Origin: an uncultured Muribaculaceae bacterium
GTDB taxonomy: Bacteria; Bacteroidota; Bacteroidia; Bacteroidales; Muribaculaceae
Direction: 5' to 3'
Length of the DNA stretch: 64,000 bases
NCBI GenBank assembly: GCA_910584055.1
Contig: CAJTZS010000015.1
Location: 19,848-83,847 of the forward strand
In this document: positions 18,120-27,242 of the stretch, piece after piece
Numbering within the stretch: the first letter of the stretch is position 1
Layout: the number at the start of each line of letters is the position of its first letter
Notes under the pieces: generated by a model
Databases searched by the model: none
What the model was told of the DNA's origin: nothing
Seen by the model: only the letters and a program-made list of their open reading frames with translations
Program-made: the position numbers and the translations under genes

Positions 18120-18644
18120 ATGCTTGAAAAAGGGATGATAAGGTTGAGGGCGGTTGAACCGGAAGATGCTGAAATGATGTGGAAAATTGAAGCAGATTCC
18201 AATCAGTGGATTCAGAATGGGATGTCTGCACCGCTTTCCCGCCAGAATATACTTGACTATGCCCTGTCTTATGATGCGAACCCAATGAGTGCCGGGCAGA
18301 TAAGATTGATAATAGAGAATAAATATGATAACGAGGTTATAGGAATTGCGGATATATACGATATATCCGCGGTTCATCGACACGCGTTTGCGGGCATTTA
18401 TATTATTCCTGAAAAACGCAGAATGGGCTATGCACTTAAATCCTTGGAGGTTCTTGAAGATTACTCATTCAAATTATTGAATATTAATCATCTGGCGGCT
18501 AAGATAATGGCGGGTAATAGTGCAAGCAAGGCATTGTTTGAAAAAGCCAAATATATCTGTAGGGGAGAAATCCCTTCCTGGTTTTTTTGTGGCAATGAAT
18601 CGATTTCATTGTTGATGTATACGAAAATACTCGGAACTGATTAA
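18120..18644 (+). CDS. GNAT-family N-acetyltransferase
   Basis: This 174-residue protein has the GNAT fold: an N-terminal strand MIRLRAVEPEDAE, then HAFAGIYIIPEKRRMGYALKS (split by fold at about 95-115) with the acetyl-CoA pyrophosphate loop resembling R-x-x-G-Y/x-A. It is closest in feel to the RimJ/RimL or SpeG type, but the substrate is unknown. A longer in-frame start at 18006 lies inside recR and is unlikely. ATG at 18120 is 7 bases after the recR stop. ATG at 18135, just behind AAAAAGGG, is an alternative start. Probably co-transcribed with recR. Confidence 0.85.
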   Translation: MLEKGMIRLRAVEPEDAEMMWKIEADSNQWIQNGMSAPLSRQNILDYALSYDANPMSAGQIRLIIENKYDNEVIGIADIYDISAVHRHAFAGIYIIPEKRRMGYALKSLEVLEDYSFKLLNINHLAAKIMAGNSASKALFEKAKYICRGEIPSWFFCGNESISLLMYTKILGTD

Positions 18645-18758
18645 CATTTTTTGTGTAACAAGGCAAAAAAAGCTTAGAAAAATTTATTAATTTCGCATTT
18701 TGGATTGTTCTACTAATAAGAAGTTGTTTAAAAACACAATAACAACAATTAATATTAA

Positions 18759-19118
18759 ATGCAAAAGACCCAAGATATTTCCACTCTAATTGTTGATGCT
18801 ATCCAAGACAAAAAAGGATCAGGTATCACAATTCTCGATTTTGAGAATATTGAAAGTGCTCCGGCTTCTAAATTTGTAATTTGTCAGGGCAGGAGCACTT
18901 CACAAGTTTCTGCAATTGCAGACGGAATCCGTGAAGACATTCAGAAACATACAGGTTTGAAGCCGTATAATTATGACGGTTATAGAAATTCACAATGGAT
19001 TATTATCGATTATGGTAATCTGATGGTTCACGTATTTCTTCCGGAATACAGGGAGTTTTATAATCTCGAGGATCTCTGGAGCGATGCAAAAGCTACAGTT
19101 ATACCGGATCTTGACTGA
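18759..19118 (+). CDS. rsfS: Ribosome silencing factor RsfS (YbeB/Iojap)
   Basis: RsfS binds ribosomal protein uL14 and blocks subunit joining when nutrients run low. The 119 residues cover the whole family domain, including FVICQGRSTSQVSAIADGI (about 39-57) and the hallmark W-I-I-I-D-Y-G-N-L-M-V-H-V-F segment near 82-95. ftsH follows after 60 bases, an order widely kept in Bacteroidota, and the pair is probably one unit. The upstream gap 18645-18758 has a weak -7-like TAATTTCG at 18688-18695 but no convincing -33. Confidence 0.95.
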   Translation: MQKTQDISTLIVDAIQDKKGSGITILDFENIESAPASKFVICQGRSTSQVSAIADGIREDIQKHTGLKPYNYDGYRNSQWIIIDYGNLMVHVFLPEYREFYNLEDLWSDAKATVIPDLD

Positions 19119-19178
19119 TTAGGTTTACAGCTTTTTGCAGGATTTTATCTCAACATTAAATTGAAAACTCATTAGACT

Positions 19179-21212
19179 ATGAATATGTTTCAGCCCAACA
19201 AAGGGCAACGACCGGGAAACCGGAACAAACGACCCCTGTTCAATATGTATTGGATGTATGCACTGATTATTCTTTGCATTTTGGGTCTATATTATTTTCA
19301 GGATAATACCCAGACCAAAGAAGTGGACTGGACTGATTTTGAGAAATATGCTCTTGCCGGAGATGTAGACAAGATTTATGTGTTTGCGGAAAACGGAATA
19401 GCCGAGGGCGTACTGACTCAGCAGGGAGCTAAGAACCTTAAGTTCGACACTTCCAGACTTACGGCAGGAAGTATGAGAATCAAGACCACAATTCCTTCTA
19501 CAGATAAGATTCAAGAAAAAATAGATTCCTGGAATACTGCTCTCGAAGCGGAAGGGAAACCGGCTATAAAGATTAATTACGAGAAAGGTAGTGATCTGAT
19601 GAAACTTTTCTGGTACTTCGGACCGATCATCCTTATTGTAATTTTTATGGTCTATATGTCCAAAAGGATGAGTGGCGGTCCCGGTGGCGGGGGCATATTT
19701 AATGTCGGGAAATCCAAGGCCATAGTATTTGACAAAAATAATGGTACAAATGTAACATTCAAGGATGTCGCAGGTCTTGCCGAGGCGAAAGTGGAGATAG
19801 AGGAGATTGTAGAATTCCTTAAGAATCCCCAAAGATATACTGAACTCGGGGCAAAAATACCTCGTGGCGCTCTACTTGTCGGTCCTCCCGGAACCGGTAA
19901 AACGTTGTTGGCCAAAGCAGTTGCCGGCGAGGCTAACGTGCCGTTCTTGTCTATGTCAGGTTCGGATTTTGTGGAAATGTTTGTCGGTGTGGGTGCGGCA
20001 CGTGTCCGTGACTTATTTAAACAGGCTAAAGAAAAAGCTCCTTGTATAGTGTTTATTGATGAAATCGATGCAGTGGGGCGTGCCCGAGGAAAGAATCCAA
20101 ACATGGGCTCCAATGATGAGCGAGAGAACACACTCAACCAGATGCTTACCGAGATGGATGGTTTCCAGTCGAACAATGGGGTGATATGTCTTGCCGCCAC
20201 GAACCGTGCCGATATGCTTGACAAGGCTCTTCTACGTCCGGGACGTTTTGACCGTCAGATATATGTGGACCTTCCCGAACTTTCCGATCGGGTTGAGATA
20301 TTCAATGTGCATCTTAGAAATATCAAAGTCAACAGCCATCTTGACGTTGAGCAGCTCGCACGCCAGACTCAAGGATTTTCCGGTGCCGATATTGCCAATG
20401 TCTGCAACGAAGCCGCGCTCATTGCTGCGCGCAATAATAAACAGGCAGTTGACTGGAATGACTTTATGTCTGCCATCGACAGAATTGTCGGGGGCTTGGA
20501 GAAGAAATCACGGATAATCACAGATGATGAGAAGTTCTCAATTGCCACCCATGAGGCAGGGCATGCCACAATCACATGGATGATACAGTATGGCAATCCT
20601 CTGGTGAAAGTCACTATTGTTCCGCGAGGGAGAGCGCTTGGCGCGGCCTGGTATGCTCCGGAAGAGCGGCAGATTATTCCCACGCAGGCATTGCTTGACA
20701 CTATGTGCGGCCTTCTTGGCGGAAGGGCTGCAGAAGAAGTCTTTACCGGTCAAATCGGTACGGGTGCAAGTGACGATCTTGAAAAATGTACGAAGATTGC
20801 CCGGTCTCTTGTGCTTATATATGGTATGAGTGACAAATTGCCGAACCTTAATTATAATGATTCTACAGGTCAGGACATGGGATTCACCAAACCCTATAGT
20901 GAAGATACCGCTAAGGTGATCGATTCGGAAGTGATGCGCATAGTCAATGAGCAATATGAGAGAGCCAAAGACATTCTCCGCACATATGCTGCGCAACACA
21001 ATCGTATTCGCGACCTTCTTATTGAAAAAGAGGTCATCTATCACGATGACGTGGAGAAAATACTCGGGAAACGCCAATGGAAATCGCGTACAGATGAAAT
21101 AATTGAAATCAACAAAAAGGCAGAGGAGGAACGAGAAAACCTGAAAGGTCTACCCTCTTCAGAACAATCAGAAAATGATGATCCCGGCACACCTCCTCCT
21201 TTCAATAAATAA
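19179..21212 (+). CDS. ftsH: ATP-dependent zinc metalloprotease FtsH
   Basis: FtsH is the inner-membrane AAA+ protease that degrades misfolded membrane proteins and selected regulators. The 677 residues contain two membrane spans (about 24-42 and 144-160) around a periplasmic region. The AAA module has Walker A GPPGTGKT (235-242), Walker B VFIDEID (291-297) and an SRH region near 340-360. The zinc-protease motif HEAGH is at 458-462. The C-terminal tail is charged and rich in Glu, Ser and Pro. The gene follows rsfS and has no sequence defects. Confidence 0.98.
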   Translation: MNMFQPNKGQRPGNRNKRPLFNMYWMYALIILCILGLYYFQDNTQTKEVDWTDFEKYALAGDVDKIYVFAENGIAEGVLTQQGAKNLKFDTSRLTAGSMRIKTTIPSTDKIQEKIDSWNTALEAEGKPAIKINYEKGSDLMKLFWYFGPIILIVIFMVYMSKRMSGGPGGGGIFNVGKSKAIVFDKNNGTNVTFKDVAGLAEAKVEIEEIVEFLKNPQRYTELGAKIPRGALLVGPPGTGKTLLAKAVAGEANVPFLSMSGSDFVEMFVGVGAARVRDLFKQAKEKAPCIVFIDEIDAVGRARGKNPNMGSNDERENTLNQMLTEMDGFQSNNGVICLAATNRADMLDKALLRPGRFDRQIYVDLPELSDRVEIFNVHLRNIKVNSHLDVEQLARQTQGFSGADIANVCNEAALIAARNNKQAVDWNDFMSAIDRIVGGLEKKSRIITDDEKFSIATHEAGHATITWMIQYGNPLVKVTIVPRGRALGAAWYAPEERQIIPTQALLDTMCGLLGGRAAEEVFTGQIGTGASDDLEKCTKIARSLVLIYGMSDKLPNLNYNDSTGQDMGFTKPYSEDTAKVIDSEVMRIVNEQYERAKDILRTYAAQHNRIRDLLIEKEVIYHDDVEKILGKRQWKSRTDEIIEINKKAEEERENLKGLPSSEQSENDDPGTPPPFNK

Positions 21213-21296
21213 ATTTAAGCACTTTTAACAATGCCGGTTTAAACATATTGGCGATCAGTTTGTCTAAAAGTCAAATTAATTAAGGAATAAGAAGCT

Positions 21297-22427
21297 ATGA
21301 GAAAATTATTGTACTGCCTGACCATCATGGCGCTTGCGGCTCCTATAGCCTTAAACGCACAGGAATATGATGACATATACTATAATCCAAAGAAAGATAA
21401 GACAGCTTCAACTTCCAAGAAGAAGAAACAGTCTTACTATATAAAGGATTTTGAGAATGTTGACGTTGATGAGTATAACCGTCGAGGTCAGTATTATTCA
21501 AGTCCTGTAGATACTATTGGAGCGCGTGCTGAAAATGATGAAGACTTTGTCTATACCCAGCAAATTCAGAAGTATTATAATCCGACAATCGTTATTGACA
21601 ACTCGGATATCCTTGAGGATGTCTTGCTCAATAGCTATGGAAATGTGGAAATTGTGTTTAACAACGGTTTGCCTTCATTCGCTCCATATTATGGTTTTTC
21701 ATGGCCATATTATGCCGGTTATTATGATCCTTGGTATTGGGGTTGGGGTTCATCATGGCGACCTGCGTGGGCATGGGGCCCTTCTTGGAGCTGGAATTGG
21801 GGACCTGCATGGGCCTGGAGTCCTTCCTGGAACTGGGGCTGGGGACCGGCATGGGGACCATCATGGGGCTGGGGTGGCCGTCCGCATTATGCAGACTACC
21901 GTCCAGGGGGACGTTTACCAAACCGTCCAGGATCGAATTGGGCTTCGAACACACGTCCGGGTGGAAACGTAGGTCATAGACCTGTAGGACGTCCCGGTGG
22001 TTCAAGAGTTCCGCAGTATGGTAATGTAAATTCCAACAATAGTATTTTTGGAGGAAGCACTACAGATCACCACCGCACTTACCGTGGAAATGCCACTAAC
22101 AACAATGGAAATCGTGTGAACTCCTATGGTGGCAATTCACAACAGCACAATGGTGGCTACACTGTAAACCGGAGTGGTCACCGAACATATAATAATTCCA
22201 ATTCCGGTTCTAATTCGAATAATAGAAGAACGTATAATTCTAATTCAAATAGTAACCGCAATAGCTACAACAGCAATAGAAATTCTACGAACAGCAACCG
22301 TAACAGTTATAACACCAATAGGAACAGCTATAACAGTGGCGGAAGCTTCAGCACAGGCCGTGGATCCGGTGGTTTCGGCGGCGGTAGCCGTAGCGGAGGG
22401 GGCGGTGGTCGCGGACGTCACAGATAA
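21297..22427 (+). CDS. Secreted low-complexity protein, Trp/Gly/Pro-rich then Asn/Ser/Arg-rich
   Basis: I recognise no catalytic domain in this 376-residue protein. It has a signal peptide (about 1-21), a Lys-rich stretch (32-45), and a conserved-looking segment (45-125) with IVIDNSDILEDVLLNSYGNVEIVF. A striking aromatic block (about 131-194) is built from variants of W-G-P-A-W and W-S-W-N-W-G. An Asn/Ser/Arg-rich tail (about 225-350) repeats N-R-N-S-Y-N, and the end is Gly/Arg/Ser-rich. It probably sits in the envelope. The next gene encodes a FadL-type porin after a hairpin (22438-22470), so the two may work together; that is inference. Confidence 0.75.
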   Translation: MRKLLYCLTIMALAAPIALNAQEYDDIYYNPKKDKTASTSKKKKQSYYIKDFENVDVDEYNRRGQYYSSPVDTIGARAENDEDFVYTQQIQKYYNPTIVIDNSDILEDVLLNSYGNVEIVFNNGLPSFAPYYGFSWPYYAGYYDPWYWGWGSSWRPAWAWGPSWSWNWGPAWAWSPSWNWGWGPAWGPSWGWGGRPHYADYRPGGRLPNRPGSNWASNTRPGGNVGHRPVGRPGGSRVPQYGNVNSNNSIFGGSTTDHHRTYRGNATNNNGNRVNSYGGNSQQHNGGYTVNRSGHRTYNNSNSGSNSNNRRTYNSNSNSNRNSYNSNRNSTNSNRNSYNTNRNSYNSGGSFSTGRGSGGFGGGSRSGGGGGRGRHR

Positions 22428-22437
22428 AATACTGAAA

Positions 22438-22470
22438 ATTGCAGCGGCAAATTTTATTTGTCGCTGCAAT
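22438..22470 (+). terminator. Intergenic hairpin, possible attenuator or terminator
   Basis: Arms 22438-22451 and 22457-22470 pair over 14 bases with one G-U pair, with loop TTTTA. The tract after it is CCTTTT rather than a clean T run. It could lower or tune expression of the porin gene at 22521. Confidence 0.55.
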
Positions 22471-22520
22471 CCTTTTATAACCAATTTCGTTATAAGTATA
22501 TAAACTAAAAACTCATCATT

Positions 22521-24209
22521 ATGAGAAAGCTATACATTGTCTTATCCATGTGCTGCATTGCTACTGGAGTTTATGCGCAGAGCGCAATAGATGCATACAG
22601 GTTTTCGCAACCCGACCTGAGGGGAACAGCAAGATTTATGGGAATGGGTGGCGCATTCGGTGCACTTGGTGGTGATTTGTCCACATTGTCGCAGAATCCG
22701 GCAGGTATTGGTGTTTATCGCAGTAATGAACTCGGTTTCACTCTTGACCTTGATATTCAAAAATCAACATCCGATGCTATGGGCCTTCGGACTGGTAATA
22801 ACCAGACAAAGTTTTATCTTGACAACATTGGAGGTGTGGCAACATTGAAACTTGGAAGCAGTGTCGTTCCGAATATTAATTTCGGTTTTACGTACAATAA
22901 GGCTGTTTCGTTCAATCGCCGTTATCGCGGGTCTATTCCTCAGTTGCAGACCTCCATGTCAAATTATGTTGCGGGTATAGCAAATGAGAGCGAACTGACT
23001 GTAGCGGATGTTACTACAGTAACTGATGGCCCTAAGCCATATAATCCGTATTATCCTACAGACGGGGGTATTCAGGCTCCATGGCTTGCCATACTCGGTT
23101 ATGATTCATATCTTATCAATCCTAATGGTGACCCTGACAATCCATCATGGACGGGTCAGTTCGGTCAAGGCACTGCCGGTTCAGCTAACTTTGATGTCAC
23201 GGAGAAGGGAAGCGTAGACGAATATAACATTGCATTCGGTGGTAATATTTCTAATGTGGTGTATTGGGGAATGAACTTCGATATTGTCAACTTTGATTAT
23301 AAACTCGATGCCGGCTATGGCGAGGATCTCACCAGGGCGTATGTTTATAATCCGACAACAGAGACAGTAGGCCCGACAGAATCCCGCTGGCGCATGCGTA
23401 ATCTGTATCGTGCAAATGGCACAGGATTTAATTATCAGCTTGGAGTTATTGTAAAACCTATTCAGGAGTTGCGTCTCGGTTTTGCATTCCACACCCCTAC
23501 CTGGTATTCTCTTACAGAAACATATTCTGCCAATATTGGCTATCAATATTATGGGCAGAATCACGAGGCTATGACAAATGGCGGCACTCCCGGGACTCAG
23601 GATTATAACTTCAGTTCTCCATGGAAAATCATTGCCAGCGCTGCAGGAGTTATCGGTGGCAAATTCATTATTTCCGCTGATTATGAATGGAGCGGTTATA
23701 AGACGATGAAATTCTCTGAAGCTTCCAACTATTATGGCGGAGATTGGGATTATCCGTGGGACTATGATTATTACTCCGCAACTCCCGCTGCCTATAACAA
23801 TGATCCTTATCAATATGAGAATCAGGATATAAAAGACATATATCGTCATACAGATACATTCCGTGTCGGAGCGGAATATCGTGTCACCCCTTCCTTTAGC
23901 GTCCGTGCCGGATATAGCCATGTCTCTTCCCCTGTGGAATCAAAGGCTAAAAACAATAGTATGACCATATATACAGCAGGAACTATTCCAAACTATAGGT
24001 TTGACAATGATACCGATTATATTACTTGTGGCCTCGGTTATCGCCACAAAGGATTTTATATTGATTTGGCTTATGTCTATAAACATATGACATCCGAATA
24101 TCATGCCTTCACCCCGGACCCGGACCCGAATGGTGGATATGCAAGTCCCTCCTCCAGATTGACATTCAACAATTCACGTGTTGTTCTTTCTACCGGCTTC
24201 AAATTCTAG
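22521..24209 (+). CDS. OmpP1/FadL/TodX-family outer-membrane transport protein
   Basis: FadL-type proteins are 14-strand barrels that pass hydrophobic molecules through the outer membrane. The 562 residues begin with a signal peptide (about 1-19, ending VYAQ) and the conserved family start: SAIDAYRFSQ, GTARFMGMGGAFGALGGD, LSQNPAGIGVYRS. Beta-strand repeats follow, and it ends FNNSRVVLSTGFKF with a terminal Phe, as expected for an outer-membrane barrel. It is somewhat longer than E. coli FadL, with an acidic/aromatic loop insert near 400-430 rich in Tyr, Asp and Trp. The ligand is unknown. It ends at a strong terminator (24229-24270). Confidence 0.88.
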   Translation: MRKLYIVLSMCCIATGVYAQSAIDAYRFSQPDLRGTARFMGMGGAFGALGGDLSTLSQNPAGIGVYRSNELGFTLDLDIQKSTSDAMGLRTGNNQTKFYLDNIGGVATLKLGSSVVPNINFGFTYNKAVSFNRRYRGSIPQLQTSMSNYVAGIANESELTVADVTTVTDGPKPYNPYYPTDGGIQAPWLAILGYDSYLINPNGDPDNPSWTGQFGQGTAGSANFDVTEKGSVDEYNIAFGGNISNVVYWGMNFDIVNFDYKLDAGYGEDLTRAYVYNPTTETVGPTESRWRMRNLYRANGTGFNYQLGVIVKPIQELRLGFAFHTPTWYSLTETYSANIGYQYYGQNHEAMTNGGTPGTQDYNFSSPWKIIASAAGVIGGKFIISADYEWSGYKTMKFSEASNYYGGDWDYPWDYDYYSATPAAYNNDPYQYENQDIKDIYRHTDTFRVGAEYRVTPSFSVRAGYSHVSSPVESKAKNNSMTIYTAGTIPNYRFDNDTDYITCGLGYRHKGFYIDLAYVYKHMTSEYHAFTPDPDPNGGYASPSSRLTFNNSRVVLSTGFKF

Positions 24210-24228
24210 ATAATATATAATCTTATAA

Positions 24229-24270
24229 AATAGCCGCCCCTTGATCTTATGGAATCAAGGGGCGGCTATT
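24229..24270. terminator. Bidirectional terminator
   Basis: Arms 24229-24245 and 24254-24270 form a 17-bp perfect GC-rich stem around an 8-base loop, between the converging porin and tRNA-methyltransferase genes. Confidence 0.8.
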
Positions 24271-24309
24271 AATTATCTTTATCCTTATTTAAGAGACTAA
24301 AGAACTTGT

Positions 24310-25041
24310 TTAAAACTTAAGATAAAAGTCGTGACATAGGGATTGATAATTCTGAGTATAACTTCCGTCTGACAATTCAATCGTTAAATACTCTTTAGAA
24401 ATATGCGCGGCATGCAATCCAAATTCCATAAAACTTCTTTTAGGTTCCCTGCCCTCTCTTCCTGTCATTATCATTTGTCTGGTCAGGCATAATCCTAATG
24501 ACTTTGAGGTTCCTGCCAACTCTTCTGTTTGATCGTATGGAATTACAATTCCTATTATTCCATTCTCAGAAATCAAGTCTTTCCCTTTTTCAAGTATGAC
24601 GGAGGGTGACAATTGTCCTTGATGCCGAGCTTTCAGCCTTATTGAATCGGGTGTGCCTATTCCTGAATCGAAATATGGGGGGTTGGAGACAATATAATCG
24701 ATCGGTTCCATATTCCTTTCAAGATGTTTAGAACAGTAGTCGTTGAAATCTATTTGCATTGCCTTCATCCTTTTACTCCATGGCGATGCTATGAAATTTT
24801 CGGCCGCTTCTTTCACTGATTCCGGATCTATGTCGATCGCTAATATTTCGGAGGTCGGATTTCTCTGTGCAGCCATCAACGCTATGACACCGCAACCGCA
24901 TCCGACATCAAGAATACGATTTGCATTTTGCAGATTCACCCATGCTCCAAGAATGACAGCATCAATGCCAATTTTCATGGAGCTTCGGTGATGATTCACT
25001 TCAAACTGTTTAAATCTGAACGGCTGATTGCTTTTGCTCAT
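24310..25041 (-). CDS. trmN6: tRNA1(Val) (adenine(37)-N6)-methyltransferase
   Basis: This family (E. coli TrmN6/YfiC) methylates N6 of A37 in a tRNA-Val using S-adenosylmethionine. The 243 residues, counted from ATG at 25041, show SAM motif I LDVGCGCGVIAL (44-55), an acidic loop AIDIDP (about 68-73) and the N6-adenine catalytic motif NPPY (120-123). An upstream in-frame start at 25167 would add 42 basic residues lying wholly inside the helicase gene, so the internal ATG is preferred. Its first 32 bases overlap the end of the helicase gene, suggesting coupled translation of two RNA-acting enzymes. Confidence 0.88.
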   Translation of the reverse strand: MSKSNQPFRFKQFEVNHHRSSMKIGIDAVILGAWVNLQNANRILDVGCGCGVIALMAAQRNPTSEILAIDIDPESVKEAAENFIASPWSKRMKAMQIDFNDYCSKHLERNMEPIDYIVSNPPYFDSGIGTPDSIRLKARHQGQLSPSVILEKGKDLISENGIIGIVIPYDQTEELAGTSKSLGLCLTRQMIMTGREGREPKRSFMEFGLHAAHISKEYLTIELSDGSYTQNYQSLCHDFYLKF

Positions 25042-26278
25042 TCCCCGGTTTCTTTCTATTGCGACCTTTGAAATTTGATCTGTGTCTTTTTGAGCTTTTA
25101 TTTCCGTTAATTTTTGTGCGCGGCTTTGCCTTGAGATCGGGAGCCGAGCCAAATTCGGCAGGTACATTTTCTTTGGGAATTTCTTTTTCCAGAAGACGTT
25201 CTATCCTTTTCAATTTACCGGTCTCTTCAGGCGATACAAAAGTTATTGCTCTCCCGTCTCGGTTTGCCCTTGCCGTGCGTCCGATCCGGTGTACGTAATC
25301 TTCGGCTTCTCGAGGCACATCATAATTAATGACCATTTCTATATCGTCGATGTCAATTCCTCTTGCAAGGATATCCGTAGCGACAATAACCTGAATCTTG
25401 CCTGCCTTGAAATCAAGCATAACATCATCCCGTTTGTCCTGATCAAGATCGGAATGCATTTCAGCAATCTTAATATTTTTGCTTCTAAGCTCACGGGCGA
25501 GATTCTTGACTTTTAATTTTGAAGAAGAAAATACGATTACTCTCTGAGGCGGATTTTCGTTGAAAAGCTTTTTAAGAATCTGGAGTTTCTGCGGTTCATA
25601 GCAGATGTATGCAGACTGCTTGATTTTTTCAGCCGGTTTCGATACGGCAAGTTTGACTTCTACCGGGTCCTTAAGTATCTTGTTAGCCATCTGTTGAATC
25701 TTTGGAGGCATTGTAGCGGAGAACAATAATGTCTGCCGCTCTTTGGGTAGACGCGCAACAATCTGCATTATGTCATCATAAAATCCCATATCGAGCATTC
25801 TGTCGGCCTCGTCAAGGATAAAGAAAGACACTTTTGATAAATCAACATATCCCATACTCAGGTGAGCAAGCAAACGTCCGGGAGTAGCAATAACAACATC
25901 AGCCCCCATTTTAAGAGATTTTCTCTGTTGTTCGTATGTATGACCGTCTGTGCCTCCGTAAATTGCCATACCGCTTACAGGCATAAAATATGCGAATCCC
26001 TGAAGTTGTCGGTCGATCTGTTGTGCCAATTCCCTTGTGGGAGCCATTACAACGCAATTAATCGAGTCGTCGGGATACCCTCCATCTGCAAGCATATTTA
26101 TTACCGGCAAAAGATATGCGGCTGTTTTTCCGGTGCCCGTTTGGGCGCAGGCAAGAAGGTCACGACCTTCCATTATGACAGGTATGGCTTGTTCCTGAAT
26201 CGGCGTGCATTCATCAAAATGCATATCCCATAGGCCGTCAAGAACATCGTCATTGGTAAGAATATCTTCAAATCTCAT
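25010..26278 (-). CDS. DEAD-box ATP-dependent RNA helicase
   Basis: This 422-residue helicase (RhlE-like) unwinds short RNA duplexes, probably in ribosome assembly or mRNA decay. Motifs are complete: Q-motif region CTPIQEQ, Walker A AQTGTGKT (45-52), PTRELAQQ, TPGRL, DEAD (156-159), SAT (188-190) and, near the end of domain 2, HRIGRTARANR. The tail after about 355 is highly basic, as in RNA-binding extensions. ATG at 26278 fits the promoter at 26311-26342; starting at 26341 would require a longer leader than that promoter gives. The 3' end overlaps the tRNA methyltransferase gene by 32 bases. Confidence 0.93.
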   Translation of the reverse strand: MRFEDILTNDDVLDGLWDMHFDECTPIQEQAIPVIMEGRDLLACAQTGTGKTAAYLLPVINMLADGGYPDDSINCVVMAPTRELAQQIDRQLQGFAYFMPVSGMAIYGGTDGHTYEQQRKSLKMGADVVIATPGRLLAHLSMGYVDLSKVSFFILDEADRMLDMGFYDDIMQIVARLPKERQTLLFSATMPPKIQQMANKILKDPVEVKLAVSKPAEKIKQSAYICYEPQKLQILKKLFNENPPQRVIVFSSSKLKVKNLARELRSKNIKIAEMHSDLDQDKRDDVMLDFKAGKIQVIVATDILARGIDIDDIEMVINYDVPREAEDYVHRIGRTARANRDGRAITFVSPEETGKLKRIERLLEKEIPKENVPAEFGSAPDLKAKPRTKINGNKSSKRHRSNFKGRNRKKPGNEQKQSAVQI

Positions 26279-26310
26279 TATTTTAAATGATTTCGATTGT
26301 TTATAAGATG

Positions 26311-26342
26311 CAAATTTACTCATAATTAAATAAATTAACAAA
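26311..26342 (-). promoter_or_regulatory. Promoter of the DEAD-box helicase gene
   Basis: On the minus strand TAAATTTG (26311-26318) and TTTG (26339-26342), 20 bases apart, match the -7/-33 consensus. It supports translation from 26278. The rest of the gap to 26509 is A/T-rich with nothing else clear. Confidence 0.65.
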
Positions 26343-26509
26343 AAACAACATATGATAATAACAATAATACTATTTGAATAATATTGTATATCAGCTAATT
26401 ATACTCAAATATAATAAAAGACAAAAATATGCTGAAAAATTTGTGATTCTACAGAACAATTTTTGAGGCAGTGGTGTTATTATAGTATCAACATTAAAAC
26501 AACAACAAA

Positions 26510-27019
26510 ATGAAATCTAACGAAACTTTCAAAAACAGACTGATTGGTCTTCAGGGAAATCTTCTCAGTTTTGCATATCAGCTCACATCCAACCGTGAGC
26601 AGGCAGAAGACCTTCTTCAGGATACAACCCTTAAAGCACTTGATAATGAAGAAAAATATGTTGACAATGTCAACTTCAAAGGGTGGATCTTCACTATCAT
26701 GCGAAATATCTTCATCAATAATTACCGCCAGACTGTTCGGAAAGCCACGGTGATTGACCAGACTGAAGATTTATATCACCTGAACATATCACAAGACTCC
26801 GGTCTTGACACTCCGGAAGGTTCATATGCAGTTAAGGAGATTTCTGCGGCTCTCAATAGTTTTACAGATGAATATAGAATCCCCTTCAATATGTTTGTAG
26901 CCGGATATAAATACAATGAGATAGCGGAAAAGATGAATTTACCATTGGGCACGGTTAAAAGCCGTATATTCTTCGCACGCAAGCGACTTCGTGACCAATT
27001 AAAAGATTATGGCAGATAA
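26510..27019 (+). CDS. ECF-type RNA polymerase sigma factor
   Basis: This 169-residue sigma-70 family protein has only regions 2 and 4, so it is of the extracytoplasmic-function group. Region 2 (about 15-80) includes REQAEDLLQDTTLKAL and FKGWIFTIMRNIFINNYR. Region 4 (about 108-160) includes the helix-turn-helix YNEIAEKMNLPLGTVKSRIF. No anti-sigma factor gene is adjacent: upstream is a divergent helicase and downstream, after a terminator, a symporter. Control may therefore act through a distant partner or through expression level. A strong terminator follows at 27068-27093. Confidence 0.92.
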   Translation: MKSNETFKNRLIGLQGNLLSFAYQLTSNREQAEDLLQDTTLKALDNEEKYVDNVNFKGWIFTIMRNIFINNYRQTVRKATVIDQTEDLYHLNISQDSGLDTPEGSYAVKEISAALNSFTDEYRIPFNMFVAGYKYNEIAEKMNLPLGTVKSRIFFARKRLRDQLKDYGR

Positions 27020-27067
27020 ATCCCTGTCGTTTTGATAAGAATTGTTAAGTTTTATTTGTTGATATCC

Positions 27068-27093
27068 GAGATGCCTTAGGGCATCTCTTTTTT
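27068..27093 (+). terminator. Rho-independent terminator after the sigma factor gene
   Basis: Stem GAGATGCC (27068-27075) with GGCATCTC (27080-27087), loop of 4, followed by six T residues (27088-27093). Confidence 0.9.
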
Positions 27094-27178
27094 GTATAAT
27101 TATTATATTTGACTTCGTCCAGTATACTTCGGCGCTTGGTAAAGCAAATTTTTTCTTTACTCTCGACTTCTCCGTATA

Positions 27179-27212
27179 TTTGTTACTTATTCAAAAAAAT
27201 TATGTACTTTTG
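27179..27212 (+). promoter_or_regulatory. Promoter of the sodium symporter gene
   Basis: TTTG (27179-27182) and TACTTTTG (27205-27212), 22 bases apart, fit the Bacteroidota -33/-7 pattern. The ATG is at 27243. Confidence 0.6.
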
Positions 27213-27242
27213 TAGGTCATTATGTCAAAATAGTAATCTGTT

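Noticed and set aside
21740..21880. CRISPR-like or tandem DNA array
   Set aside because: The repeats are imperfect, in frame and coding for W-G-P units; there are no regular spacers.
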